DNA from: Capra hircus
Taxonomy: Eukaryota > Chordata > Mammalia > Artiodactyla > Bovidae
Direction: 5' to 3'
DNA: 64,000 bases
NCBI RefSeq assembly: GCF_001704415.2
Contig: NC_030811.1
Coordinates: forward strand, 55,355,591 to 55,419,590
Shown: positions 10,272-22,800 of the stretch, piece after piece
Position numbering within the stretch: position 1 is the stretch's first letter
Layout: every line of letters begins with the position of its first letter
Notes under the pieces: model-generated
The model's database searches: none
Seen by the model: only the letters and a program-made list of their open reading frames with translations
What the model was told of the DNA's origin: nothing
Position numbers and translations under genes: made by a program

Positions 10272-13200
10272 GTAGGTGGCGGGATGGTTGTTTCACTCCA
10301 GGGTTTTACTGACACATCTTTCATAAGTGAAATGGAAGTGAGGAGGTCTCAGTAATGCCATGGGTCTTGGCATCTTGGCCCTGGTTCAGCCAGAGTGCCT
10401 GGACTATTTTCACCAGCCTTGAGAAAAATAGAGGTTCTTTAATTGTCCTAAAGGCGTGAACAGATTAAATCAGTAGATACTGACTTAGGGGGAAATTTAA
10501 TGAAAATATATTCCTAAATGGTATTCTACCAAAATTCAACTATTCATGAGAACTTGTTCATAAAATAGTTACATTCATATTTTCATTGTCATTGATTATC
10601 ATGCTATTAACTAGACAATATTACATATAATTTCCAGTGCTAGGTAGAAAGCAGTTTGAGTTTCCTAGGACTCAAAATGGTCCCAACAGCAGCAGCAATA
10701 TCACCTGTGAACTTAATAAAATTCCAAGTCACTTCAGCACACTGCATCAGAAAATTTGGACCTAAGGGTCAGAAATCAATGTTTTTTGTAAGGCTTTCAA
10801 ATATTCTGAAGCACGCTCTAGTTTAAGAACCAATGCAGACCATGTGCATTGGAGAACTGGGAACTCTGCCTCCTCTGCTCTAGTCACTCTTGCATTTTCC
10901 AGATCATTCAAACTAGTAGAAAACCAAATATTCAATACTGTATTCTTCCAACTCGTATCAATTCACACCTAAAGTGCTACTTGGGCATAATTTTTCCCTC
11001 TTAGAAGATTATATGTTTTTGCTACTCACTGAACCATATAGAAATAGGGACCACAAAAATTCTTCAGGCAACTCCTTTTGAGGAAGAGGAAAATGAGAGT
11101 CAAGGCCAAGGACGCACCCAGGCTCCTCCAGCTTCCTTAGGACTGTGACTATATGTGGCTTCCTCTGGATCCAAGTCCAGGCCAGTGACTGGGGAGCTCT
11201 GCTGAACATTACAAAGTAAGGTATGAATCTCAAACACGGAGTGAAACAAAAATCACAGCAGGCCTAGGGCACACCGAGAGGAGGCAGGAAGTGAAAGGTA
11301 TCTTCTGCCTGTCTTCCAAGAAAAGTGAAAGTGTTAGTCGCTCAGTCGTGTCCATCTCTTTATACCCCATGGACTGCAGCTCACCAGGCTCCTCTGTCCA
11401 TGGGATTCTCCAGGCAAGAATACTGGGGTAAGAAGACATTCCCTTCTCCAGGGGATCTTCCCCATCCAAGGATCAAACCCACATCTCCTGCATTGCAGGG
11501 GGATTATATACTGTCTGAGCCCATGCATTGGAGAAGGAAATGGCAGCCCACTTCAGTGTTCTTGCCTGGAGAATCCCAGGTACAGAGGAGCCTGGTGGGC
11601 TGCCATCTGTGGGGTCGCACAGAGTCAGACACAACTGAAGCAACTTAGCAGCAGCAGCAGAGCCACCAGGGAAGCCCCTCCAAGGCTCCCAGAAAGCTCA
11701 ATCATCTATTAAAACAGAATCTTTATTTTTCAGAAATGTGCACTTTCTCAGCCTTAGGGCAGAGAAGCAGTTAAACAAAGATAGGTAGTGCCCAGCTATT
11801 CTTACCAAACATGGGCAGGACTAAGGCAAATTCAGGAGCCCATGTAAGATAATTTGGTCTCCTTGGGATAATTGATATCAACATTGTATTCTTCAATAAA
11901 TTATATTTTTTGCCAACTTATATTATATTTGATGAAACTAGATGAATTATAGTGTATCGAAGCTATATAAAAGTGAACTATAACAGTTCTCTTCTGTTTG
12001 GAAACACTTTCAAGTGAGTTGTACTGCCTATTAGGATAGAGAGACACGCATTTTCGCTTTTACCATAGTAAAGGGAAGCCCAGGTGGCTCAGTGGTAAAA
12101 GATCCACATGCCAGTGAAGGAGACACAGGTTCAATCCCTGGGTCAGGAAGATCCCTTGGAGGAGGAAATGGCAACCCACTCCAGTGTTCTTGCCTGGAGA
12201 ATCCCATGGATAGGGGAGTCTTGAGGGCTACAGTCTATGGGGTCTCAAAAGAGTCGGGAACCACTCAGCAAACTGAGCACACACACAGAATAAAGGAGCT
12301 GGCTAGTGTTGCACACGGATGACAGCACCTGGGGAGTGTTAACTATGCAATATGAAATCCTTCCCCATCATGGGAAGATGCTTCAGTGGCCTCTGAAAGA
12401 GGTGCTTACTATACCTCTTTCATCCCATAATCTTAACTTCTTGAAAGTTAGTGCCTTGCAAAGCTGTATTCCTGAAAGATTCCCCAATGAGTTGCCATCT
12501 GTCAAAAGTGAGACATTCTGTCACCTTTGTAATGAGCACTAGCGGGCACCTAACACCTAAATTCTCACACCTTCTGTAACACAACGCTCTTGAAGAGAGG
12601 AGCAATTCCTCCCCTGCATGCAGTCTCTTCTTCGAAGATGTGGCTGTTATGAGATGATGAGAAATGAAGAGGAAATGCAAGTGTTTGCTCTGGAAGGGAA
12701 AGAGTCACAGTGATCTCCCAGGGGACTCTCTAAATCAACACATCTCATCAGTGGTATTTCCCCCAACTGCAGATCCCTGCATCAGTTTTCAGAAACTCCC
12801 ACTCTCTCCAGAGGGACCAGTTTCAACTCTTGCCATTCTGCTGCCAGTATACCACAAAGGTATGTGATTTCCAGGCACTTTTTATCCAGAGAAATCGTTC
12901 TGTTTCAACAGTGGGTTTCATGAAATTACAAACAGGCACTTGAGAAATACTTGTTGAATGAATCGGTGAGAGAATGAATAAAGGATTTCCAAACTCAAGC
13001 CGGCAAGAACAATGTGAAAGTCAGTGAAGTTGGACTAAATATCTGTCATTGGGGAAATGGCCAGATAAACTATTGGCTCACCCATTTTATGGAATTCTAT
13101 ATAGTGATAAAAGGAATAGACAGAGACAACTTTACTAACTTAGAATGATCTTTAAGTAATATTTTAAGAAGAAAAAATCAAGATGCAGAAAGATATATAG

Positions 13201-16200
13201 AATATGTTACTGTTTATAAAGCCAACAAGTGGAAACTATAAAGCATATATGTAACTACATTAAAAAATGCCTAGGAGGATACACATAAATTCAGTAGGAA
13301 GGGAGTCAGGATTGGTAGGGGTAATAAACAAGGGAAGAGAGACCCTTATGTAAGATATTACAATTTATAACAAGGTGAGTGTATTTTATGTTTTTCTTAC
13401 ATGGGTAAATATACATTAAAAGAGTTAATGATGTAGAAAATATGTTTTAGTGACAAACCAATCAATACCTATATTCCTGGCCATGAGAATGTGAGCCACT
13501 AGAAAACAAGATTATGTTATTTTTGCTCTTTTTTGTCCCCTGGGTGCCTAGCTGAGAACCTAGAACACGACAGACATTCAATAAATATTTGTGTAAGTGA
13601 GTAAGATAAAAATTTGTAGATGAAGTCAATAAATAAAAAATTAAATCTTTCATTCAAAATTTAGATTTTTTGCAGGAGTTTTTTCTCCCTCAAATTTTTT
13701 TCTATATCATGATATCAAATGTTTGGCACCCCCAGTTCACCAGTTCTTTCCAGTGATTAAAAGATACAGCCTGAGCCATTTAAGCCCCACAGTAGCAGTT
13801 CTTGGCTTATCTTTTCTTCCTTGGTAGAATCAGGAGGCAAAGCACAAGATCTCTATGTCACATAAGAAGGTGTGAACTTGATGTTGGAACGTGATGCTGG
13901 GTGGCCTGCCAACTGAGACTAGAGGTGGCTATTGTTGAATGTGTGGATGGCTAAATAAATGAATTATAGTTAATCCAATTTAAATGCTCTCATCATGAAA
14001 GTAAAATTATCCAAGCTATCTCAAATAAGCTCCCTAGACTTGCACGTAAAGGTAAACAGAAACTTTTAAAGATGATCCTAGGAAAACCTGATTAAAAGTT
14101 CTGGTTCCCATGGAGTCCATGAGTTTTAAAGTCATTTGCATAGTCACTAAAAAGTTCAGTGATTAGAAAGTGAGGTGGTATATATAAATACAATTTCCAT
14201 ATAACTGAAGGGTATCATTTTAAGTGCCAACACTGAATAGAACAACTTGAAAAAAATACTTCTTTTCAGACAAGTCCAAAAAAACACAGAACATATTTTA
14301 ACCCCACCTAGGGACTTAAACTCATTATTTGTGATCAGTCTTGCAGTGTCCATTTAGTGATATCCTCAACAAATTTGTATGACTAAGGATGCCCCAGACT
14401 GATACTCTTTTTAATTATTATATTTTAATATTTAATAATTAAATATTCTTTTAAAATATTCTACTGTTTTCAGAATTTTTTTTCCTTCTGTTTCATATTG
14501 ACATCATCTACCATTTTTTGTGGGTATGACTCCACTGACTCTGGTTTTTGTCCCACAATCTCCTTGCTCCGTCTAATTTAACATTTCCATGTTGTGAAAT
14601 GGAAAACCTGTTAAGTAAATTCATTGTAAAGTACAGACAAGCAGTCCCTGAGTGGGGGCAATGGACTATCCTTTGAGGAAGTATATATGAGCTCTAGTAA
14701 ATACACCATCTGTTTTTGTCTATTCAGATTCCTCTTTTACTTAATATCTGGAAGACTGAGTGAGTGAAGTGACTAGGAAAAAAATGACTTTTGGTTAAAT
14801 GAACTGTTATTGGATAAAGATATTCATATTTTCACTGCAGCATTCCGGAATGGCTGGAATTTTGGGAAAAAGATCCAGTGGAGATTCTCTTGGATCTGGG
14901 GTTTGGTGCTGATGAGCCAGACATCTGCACTCGAATCCCAGCCAGATTCCTGGGTTGTGGCTCAGCAGCCAGAGGAATCAACATCCCTGTTTTTCTTGAA
15001 GCTCAAAAGCAGCGAATGGACACTGAGAACCCTAACTTGTACAGTAAGTGAGGACCACTTGGCATCAGAATCTCAGCAGTGGCTATGAGATGTCAGATGA
15101 ACCACAGTACTAAGAGGGAGGGATGGGCCAGGAGATCTGTGCAGTAGCAATCAACCCCCAGAGCTCAGTGGCTTCAGACAGAAACAGGCTTATGTCTTGA
15201 TAACTCTCCGTGTTCGCTGGATTGCTATATACATGAGGGGGAATATGGGCTTCCCTGATGGCTCAGATGGTAAAGAATCTGCCTGCAATGTGGGAGCCTC
15301 AGTTTCAGTCCCTGGGTCAGGAAGATCCTCTGGAGAAGGAAATGGCTACCCACTCCAGTATTCTTGCCTGGAGAATCCTATGGACAGACGAGCCTGTCTG
15401 GCTACAGTCCATGAGGAGGAAGAGAGATCTGTTCCATCATGTTTTCCTTTTCCATGGACTTGACTCCACTGTCTGGAACATACTGGCTGGTGATAACAGG
15501 GGAAAGGTGGAAATAGAGAACCATTTGTTGTTGTTCAGTTGGTAAGTTGCATCCAACTCTTTGTGACCCTATCGACTGTGGCACACCTGGCACCAGGCCT
15601 TAAAGCCTCCTGCTCAGAACTTACACACATCAAGTGTGTTCAGATTTCATTGTCCAGAATAAATCATGTGGCCACGCTTAACTCCAAAAGGGTGACATTG
15701 TGCAATCCTACTACATGCAGAGAAGATAACACTATACTGGTAAATAGCACTAATACAAACTGTAGCCACATACCCAGAGGTCAGAGAAACCAGAATCTGG
15801 CAAAGCTTATCATGGGTCGCTAAGTGAAACCTTAATTTTCTCATCTATGAGGCTTAGAACACTCTTATTCCACCATGAGCTGTGATTGATAGTTATAAAT
15901 ATGTCATATCTTCAGATTTGTGGATTAACTAGACTGCCCTGGTGACTCAGACAGTAAAGAATCTGCCTGCAATTCAGGAGACCCGGGTTCAATCCCGTTG
16001 CCGAGAAGATCCCCTGGAGAAAGGGATGGCTACCCACTCCAGTATTCTTGCCTAGAGAATTTCATGGACAGAGGAGCCTGGAGGGCTACAGTCCATGGAA
16101 TCTCAAAGAGTAGGACATGACTGAGTGACTGATGCATGCTTAAATCTTATAGTTACCATGCATGCTACAGTTTTTTTCCAACTGGTGGTCAGTGAAATAT

Positions 16201-19200
16201 TACTGTCTAGGACACGACTGAGGTTATTCTTGGGGTTTGTGTACTGTGCTCAAACAATTTGGGAGAAAGATGGCTTGCAGTTAAACAAGTTTATTTACTG
16301 CAAGATTTGTTTAATATGCTGAGTTGCACTCTCAGTTTCCTGGAGGGAGTGCAGTGCAGTGTTTTCAAAATCATTTCGTGTAGAACCTCTCTTAGAGGAG
16401 CCTTGAAGAATATCTCCTCCATGGAATAGTTCACAGAATTCTGGACTGGGAACATGCCAAGTTTCTATTAATGAAATAAACTCTTCTAAATAAATTCACT
16501 GAAAGAAAAGTCAAGAGAAATGAAGTGTTTCTCTTAAATAGATATGTGGAACAGAGGTTTTGCTTAGATTTTTCATCTGTTTCTGTTTCCTCTGTTTTCA
16601 TATGGGTGAAATGGGTGTCAGAAATCTCAGCAATAACATTTTTTAAAAAGAGTATGCAAAACTGCAGGTGTTGCAAACTAATGGTTCTTTACCTTTAGAA
16701 GAAATTAATATCATTCTTTGTTGTCTCCTTCTCCAAGCTGCACAGAGATGCAAAATTCTTGATCTATTCTTTATTTGGGGAGAATAGCAACACTTACCGA
16801 TATTTGAGGACTGTTTGAGCTGATCCATGAAGTAAATATTTCACAGATGAAATTGACACATGGATTATAGGGAAACTAGAAGTTGGCCCCTGATCCTGTA
16901 ACTGCTGGCCCCCTCTTATTTCCACCACTTAGCCCTGTGCTAACAGTGCATGGTAACTATTCTCACTCAGCACTTACTAATACACTTTCAACTCAAGAAA
17001 GCTGAGAAGGTCAAATGCAAAATAAGCAATAATAAAATTAGTTGGTTGTCCCAAAGACAGAATGGAAAAGTATGTCTCATTTGAAGTCAGTACAAAAAGT
17101 TCAAACTTGAAGGGATGAGAACTGGTTCATTGTTCAGTGTACCCCAAAGCAAAACAAACAGACAAACAAAAATCCTCCGACACTTCACGCTGTTATGTTC
17201 TCTGAATTACCTGAACCAATTAAAATTGACAGGCTTTGTCTAAGTATTAAAATCTTCTATAGAATGGATGCTAACACAATCATAAAAAGTGGAATGATGA
17301 TTCAATCATGTTCTTAAGCTTACAACTAAATTTAAGTGGGAAGTGTAATCAGAATGTTTCTGAAAACGTCTGGAACCCAAGAGTTTCTCTAGGTCTCAAC
17401 AGAATATCATCATCCTCCATAAGAAGCCCATCATATTGGACTAGAAGGATGAATAGTCAGTATCTCCATTTTCAGGTGAAGGACACAAATAGACACAATG
17501 ATTTCCTAATGGAGAAGTCTGTACCATTGCTATGATGGTGCAAACAGAACAGAGAACAGTTTCTACACCAATGGGGCCTTTGACCACTGCTGAGCTATGC
17601 AACCGTGCATGTACCACTGGTGTTGAGAGAAGGTTCTGTAATTAAAAAAAAAAAAAAAAGTGTTCCATTTCCATTACTGTGGTTTTATTATCTGGAGATA
17701 CAAAAATATTTTTTACAATTTTTTTCTAAAGAGCCCCAAAATAGCCCTTGTTACATTAGATCTCTCTCATACTAATGAAGCCCGTTCTTGCATATTGCCT
17801 GGATGAGTGAGGACAGATCATCCAGAAAAACTTATAAGTTGAGGAGCTAGCTTGCTTGGGAAGGTAAATGGATTTTCACCTTAATGACTATCTTCTGTTA
17901 GAAGACTAAGGACAAATATTCCCTTTCTGAGCTGAGCACATTTGTAATTTTAGCTGATATCTATTTAGCATTGTGCTTTTCACAACAGATGTGAGAGACA
18001 CATAAGACTGGTACTGTTACTTCATTCTCCAGATAAGAAACTGGCCGTTTATATGTGCCAGGCACAGGGCTAAACACCATGAATCTATTAATTCATTTAC
18101 TTTGTGGTCATACTTCCAGTGATTGGTTGATCTGGAATTTGGATCCAGGCCTTCTGACTCCATATGTCATGATGCTTCCACACTCTCAGGTGAAGGGTGT
18201 AGAATTCAGTGCTTCCCAATCTTTTTGACACCAGGAACCAGTTTTGTGGAAGACAGTTTTTCCTCATACCAAGGAAGGGGAGGGGGATGGTTTCAGGATG
18301 ATTCAAGCACATTATATTTATTGTGCACTTTATTTCGATTATTAATACCTCAGATCATCAGACATTAGCCAGAAGTTGGGGACCCCCGATGTAGCTGGAG
18401 ATGATGGAGGTAATGATGATGATAGTGACTGTCTCAAGCTATAGAAGAATCTTCACGCTTACTTCATACGAAGGAAATGAGTTTACTCTTTGCCATTTAC
18501 TTAAACACATGAGATTAATCTCAAGATTCAACCTTGTCTGTAGTTTTTACAGTTTAACACATAGGTATTATTTGCATCTATATAGTTATGCATATTCTAC
18601 TAAATATAAAAGGTATTCACTTTCCCTATAACACAGTGACACTTTGTTATATAGGGGAATCTTGTCCACAGTAACCAGTGATATATATACTAAGGGAAAA
18701 CTTGAGTTTCAGAAATGTAAACTCCTTCCCATCTTGAAAATCAAGTGTGTTCAATCTCTTCAGTTTTTACTACATTAATGCAGTTTCACTGAAACTAAAA
18801 TTTGTGTGTTTCTTGAATTATTCAGGTCGTTTCCGACAGCTAGAAATACTGGATCACGTGGCCAGCGCTTTCTCGTCTTTGCTGAACAATGTTAACATCC
18901 TGCAGAGCAAAGCTGAAGAGGAAGGTGGAGGGAAAGGTGTGCGAAGAACCTCAGTGAGCGAAGCCAAAGAACATCGAAGAAGAATAGGTGAACTTTTTAG
19001 GAAAGGTTCAAAGCAGAACATGAGAAAGGATTATAACCCGGGAGCATCAGAGTCACTGGAGACAATAGACAAATCTTCTATCACCTCTGCAGACCCAAGG
19101 GAGCGTGGAGCACAGGTATCAGCTGTGACAAAGGAATATGCCCGAAGTCATTTGTCTCCTTCGGCAGAGCATTGGTCTCCTCGAGCCTGCGACAGCTTAA

Positions 19201-19828
19201 CACCTTATCATCCTCCCCAAGCTCTTCCGAGCAAACAGGGGCCTCAGTCATCCATGCTGACCAAGCAGGTTCCTCCTTCCTGTGTGGCTGAGGGGTCAGT
19301 CAAGGACAGAACTCAAAAGGAGAATTCAATTCAGACTAATAAACTCAAGAGCTTGTCCCGTCTTTCAGGCAAAGCACCAGACTCCTTCGAAATGGAAGAG
19401 GTCAGTGTGTTCACGTCTAAGTGAAGTAACTCTCTCCATGGCTTCTTTCACCTTCCAGCCCTCATGTAACCCTTTCATCTTTCAGCCCCTCAGCAGTACA
19501 TGCTATCATTCCAAACTTCTATCTGGTCTAAGACGTTTAAGGTCATTCTTGTTGCTTCGGTCAGAACTCAACCAGCGTGAAACCAGCCTTTGCTTTCTCC
19601 TATTTCTTTTCCTTTTCTTGCTCACAATTGAATTCACAGGTTATTTTTGGCTTTACTTTTCCTCAGTGTCTTATTACATGTCTCAGTATGCTTTTATCTG
19701 CTCTCTAACTTTCCATGTTTCACCTTCTTTGAAGGTCAGTTCAACTACGTCCCACTCAGTGAAGCTTGCCCACCAATCCTTGTCTGCATTCTTACAGCCT
19801 TGGCAGGGAGAGCTTGTTACAGTAAATA

Positions 19829-19870
<42 letters not shown>

Positions 19871-22800
19871 ATGTGTGTGGGTGTTGATGACATCTCCCCT
19901 GTTGGACTAAAATCTCCTTCAGGACCAGGTTTTATTCTCAAGAGAGTATGTCTTAAAAAACTTCCTCTGCAATGCCTGTTGCAGAGCCTTGGACAAAAGA
20001 AGTAGGGACTTGGGTTTAATAGTATTTTGTTTGCTTGCTTTGGGATTTAATACTGACATAGCTTGACTCCCATTTCATACATATTCTTTGCCCCTTCATC
20101 CCATATTCATTCACACGTGCTAATTTTCATCATTTAGATGGCCTACCCAAATGTACTTCTAAGTCTTTTTACAGATATATACACATTTTTCACTCACTTC
20201 TCTGCTCTTTAATAATTACAAAGAAAGTAGAGAAGAGCAAGTCTTTCCCCTCTTTCCATGTAAATTGTTTGGAAGTAGGGTAGAATGTTTATATGGCAGT
20301 CCTAATGTCAGCCAGCTTTCTACAAGCCCTCTGAGTGTGAGACACTCTACATGTGAGCCCATTGCACATGATGCTCTGGGGCACAGACTCTGACCTCAAG
20401 GCAGCCGCAGTGCCAGGCAGGGATGGACACAGAAACCAACAACACGGTGGGGGTGGAGACAGCTCTGTTGCCAAAGCGACAAGTTTGAACCAGCCATGGG
20501 GCAGAGACAACCAAGGAAACTGTAGGATGTTGAAACTTGACAATAACTTTAAAAGAAGACTGGGTTACATGAATGAATATGCCTATTGGTAAGTCTCCCC
20601 ATCCCACAAAGAGATAGAAATTGCCTCAGTTTATAACTGTTAATGATTCTAGTATCTATCTATATTTTTGTATGCATACATCTTATGTCAAAAATTATTT
20701 TAAGAACCTTAAAATATTAATCTCATTTTAAAACAGTAGCAGAGAGACTTCCCTGGTGGCCCAGTGGTTAAGACATCACCTTCCAATGTGGGAAATATGG
20801 GTTTGATCCCTGGTTGGGAAGCTAAGATCCCATATGGCTCATGGCCACAAAACCAAACCATAAAACAGAAGTAATATGGTAACAAATTAAGATTTTTAAA
20901 ATGGCCTGTATCAAAACATCTTTAAAAAAAACCCATAGCATAAAAATGAATACAAATTATAAATGGAGAAAAAAACAGCTTTGGTAAAATACCCTAATTT
21001 GAGTATAAACTAAGATCACTCTAAAAAAGAGTATATTGTTTTATTTCATCTTGCAAAACTTATTTAATTACCAAGCTAATAGTTAAATTACTATAAAGAA
21101 AATCAAGACAGTCTGCAAGTCGTTGGTCAGTCTGCTGCCTACTTTGTAGGATCTAAATGGGAAATTTCACCAAACTCCAGCCTCTTTTTTTTTTTTTTTA
21201 ATTTTTATTTATACTTTATTTTACTTTACAATACTGTATTGGTTTTGCCATACATTGACATGAATCCACCACGGGTGTACATGCGTTCCCAAACTTGAAC
21301 CCCCCTCCCACCTCCCTCCCCATAACATCTCTCTGGGTCATCACCGTGCACCAGCCCCAAGCATGCTGTATCCTGCATCGGACATAGACTGGCGATTCGA
21401 TTCTTACATGATAGTATACCTGTTACAATGCCATTCTCCCAAATCATCCCACCCTCTCCCTCTCCCTCTGAGTCCAAAAGTGCGCTCTACACATCTGTGT
21501 CTCCTTTGCTGTCCTGCATACAGGGTCGTCATTGCCATCTTTCTAAATTCCATATATATGTGTTAGTATACTGTATTGGCGTTTTTCTTTCTGGCTTACT
21601 TCACTCTGTATAATCGGCTCCAGTTTCATCCATCTCATCAGAACTGATTCAAATGAATTCTTTTTAATGGCTGCATAATACTCCATTGTGTATATGTACC
21701 ACAGCTTTCTTATCCATTCATCTGCTGATGGACATCTAGGTTGTTTCCATGTCCTGGCTATTATAAACAGTGCTGCGATGAGCATTGGGGTACTTGTGTC
21801 TCTTCAAACTCCATCCTCTTGACAAGCCCCATTACACTCTGCTGTCCCCTTCCTAAGTTTCTTCTGCTTCAGACTAGGTTGACTTAGAAAGAAACAAAAT
21901 TCATTGTATATTATCTAGTGTGAGAGCACAGGCAGAAATGAATACCATCATAGTCAATGTAAAGAATTAAGAAAAGAATGTTAGTCCCTGCATGCCATAC
22001 TTTCAAATATTCATTTATGACAATTACTCAAGGAAAAGATATATATATATAGATAGAGAAGTAGATATAACTATATATAGGTATGGGAAGGGAGAACACA
22101 CTAGGACACTAACAAAAGCCTAAATTAAAAAAAAACAACTCACATATTTTTTTGGTAGATAGTGGGAACTTGGTAAACATTTGTAGATGAGTAAAATTAA
22201 TATTATAAGTATTTGATAATATTAATTTAGTCTATGAGTGGCTTCTGTATAAAGACAGAATATCCTGTTGAACTTTGAAGCCAACTTTGTTTTTGATATT
22301 TCTTTAATATTTACCCAGATTTGTGTAAAAGGGTATATGTATATGTAAAGTAGAGAGATCCTTCAAAATGATATTAAAAAACTCACTATTTGAATTTTGT
22401 TTTCTTAAAAATATATATTTAAAATACTACATCTTCATCACACAGGCTGGTAAAAAAATATTTGTTTCACTCAACACCAATATATCATTAAATAAAGCTT
22501 GAGTAGATTGTAGCTTAAACAGGAGCTAATGCCAGATTTAATAGTCATTTTTAGTGGCAAATTAAAAAATCTAATTACAAAAAATGTGTGCAAAATTGGC
22601 AGATTTTCATGGCATTTAAAACATGAGCCAATGTACTTGAATATCTACCTATCAGAATTTCAACTCTGATTAGCCAAATTGCCTCCAGATCAATCTTTGA
22701 TGTTTTCATTAAAGTACTACTAGAGACTGAATATGGCAATATTTGGCTCACTTCTCAAAATTATGATTCCAACAAAGTTGTACGTAGATAATTTTAATGC

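Larger units (their letters stand above)
10272..12772 (+). other. Intron between ITPRID1-like exons a and b
   Basis: The intron is 2,501 nt, GT at 10272 and AG at 12771-12772. It holds a MER5A-like fragment (about 10700-10835), a nested BovA/BOV-A2 pair (11325-11678) and a Bov-tA (12073-12288). The remainder is unassigned unique sequence. Confidence 0.8.
15044..18825 (+). other. Intron between ITPRID1-like exons c and d
   Basis: The intron is 3,782 nt. It holds Bov-tA units at 15247-15413, 15528-15600 (fragment) and 15932-16130, an A16-type run near 17643-17659, and a hAT fossil at 18207-18391. 15120-15240 and 15600-15780 look like halves of one older interspersed repeat that I cannot assign. 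16140-18200 shows no recognised feature. Confidence 0.8.

Noticed and set aside
19282..19887. 201-codon plus-strand open frame overlapping exon d
   Set aside because: It is a shadow frame of exon d that runs into the TG microsatellite (poly Val/Cys). The family sequence is in the other frame.
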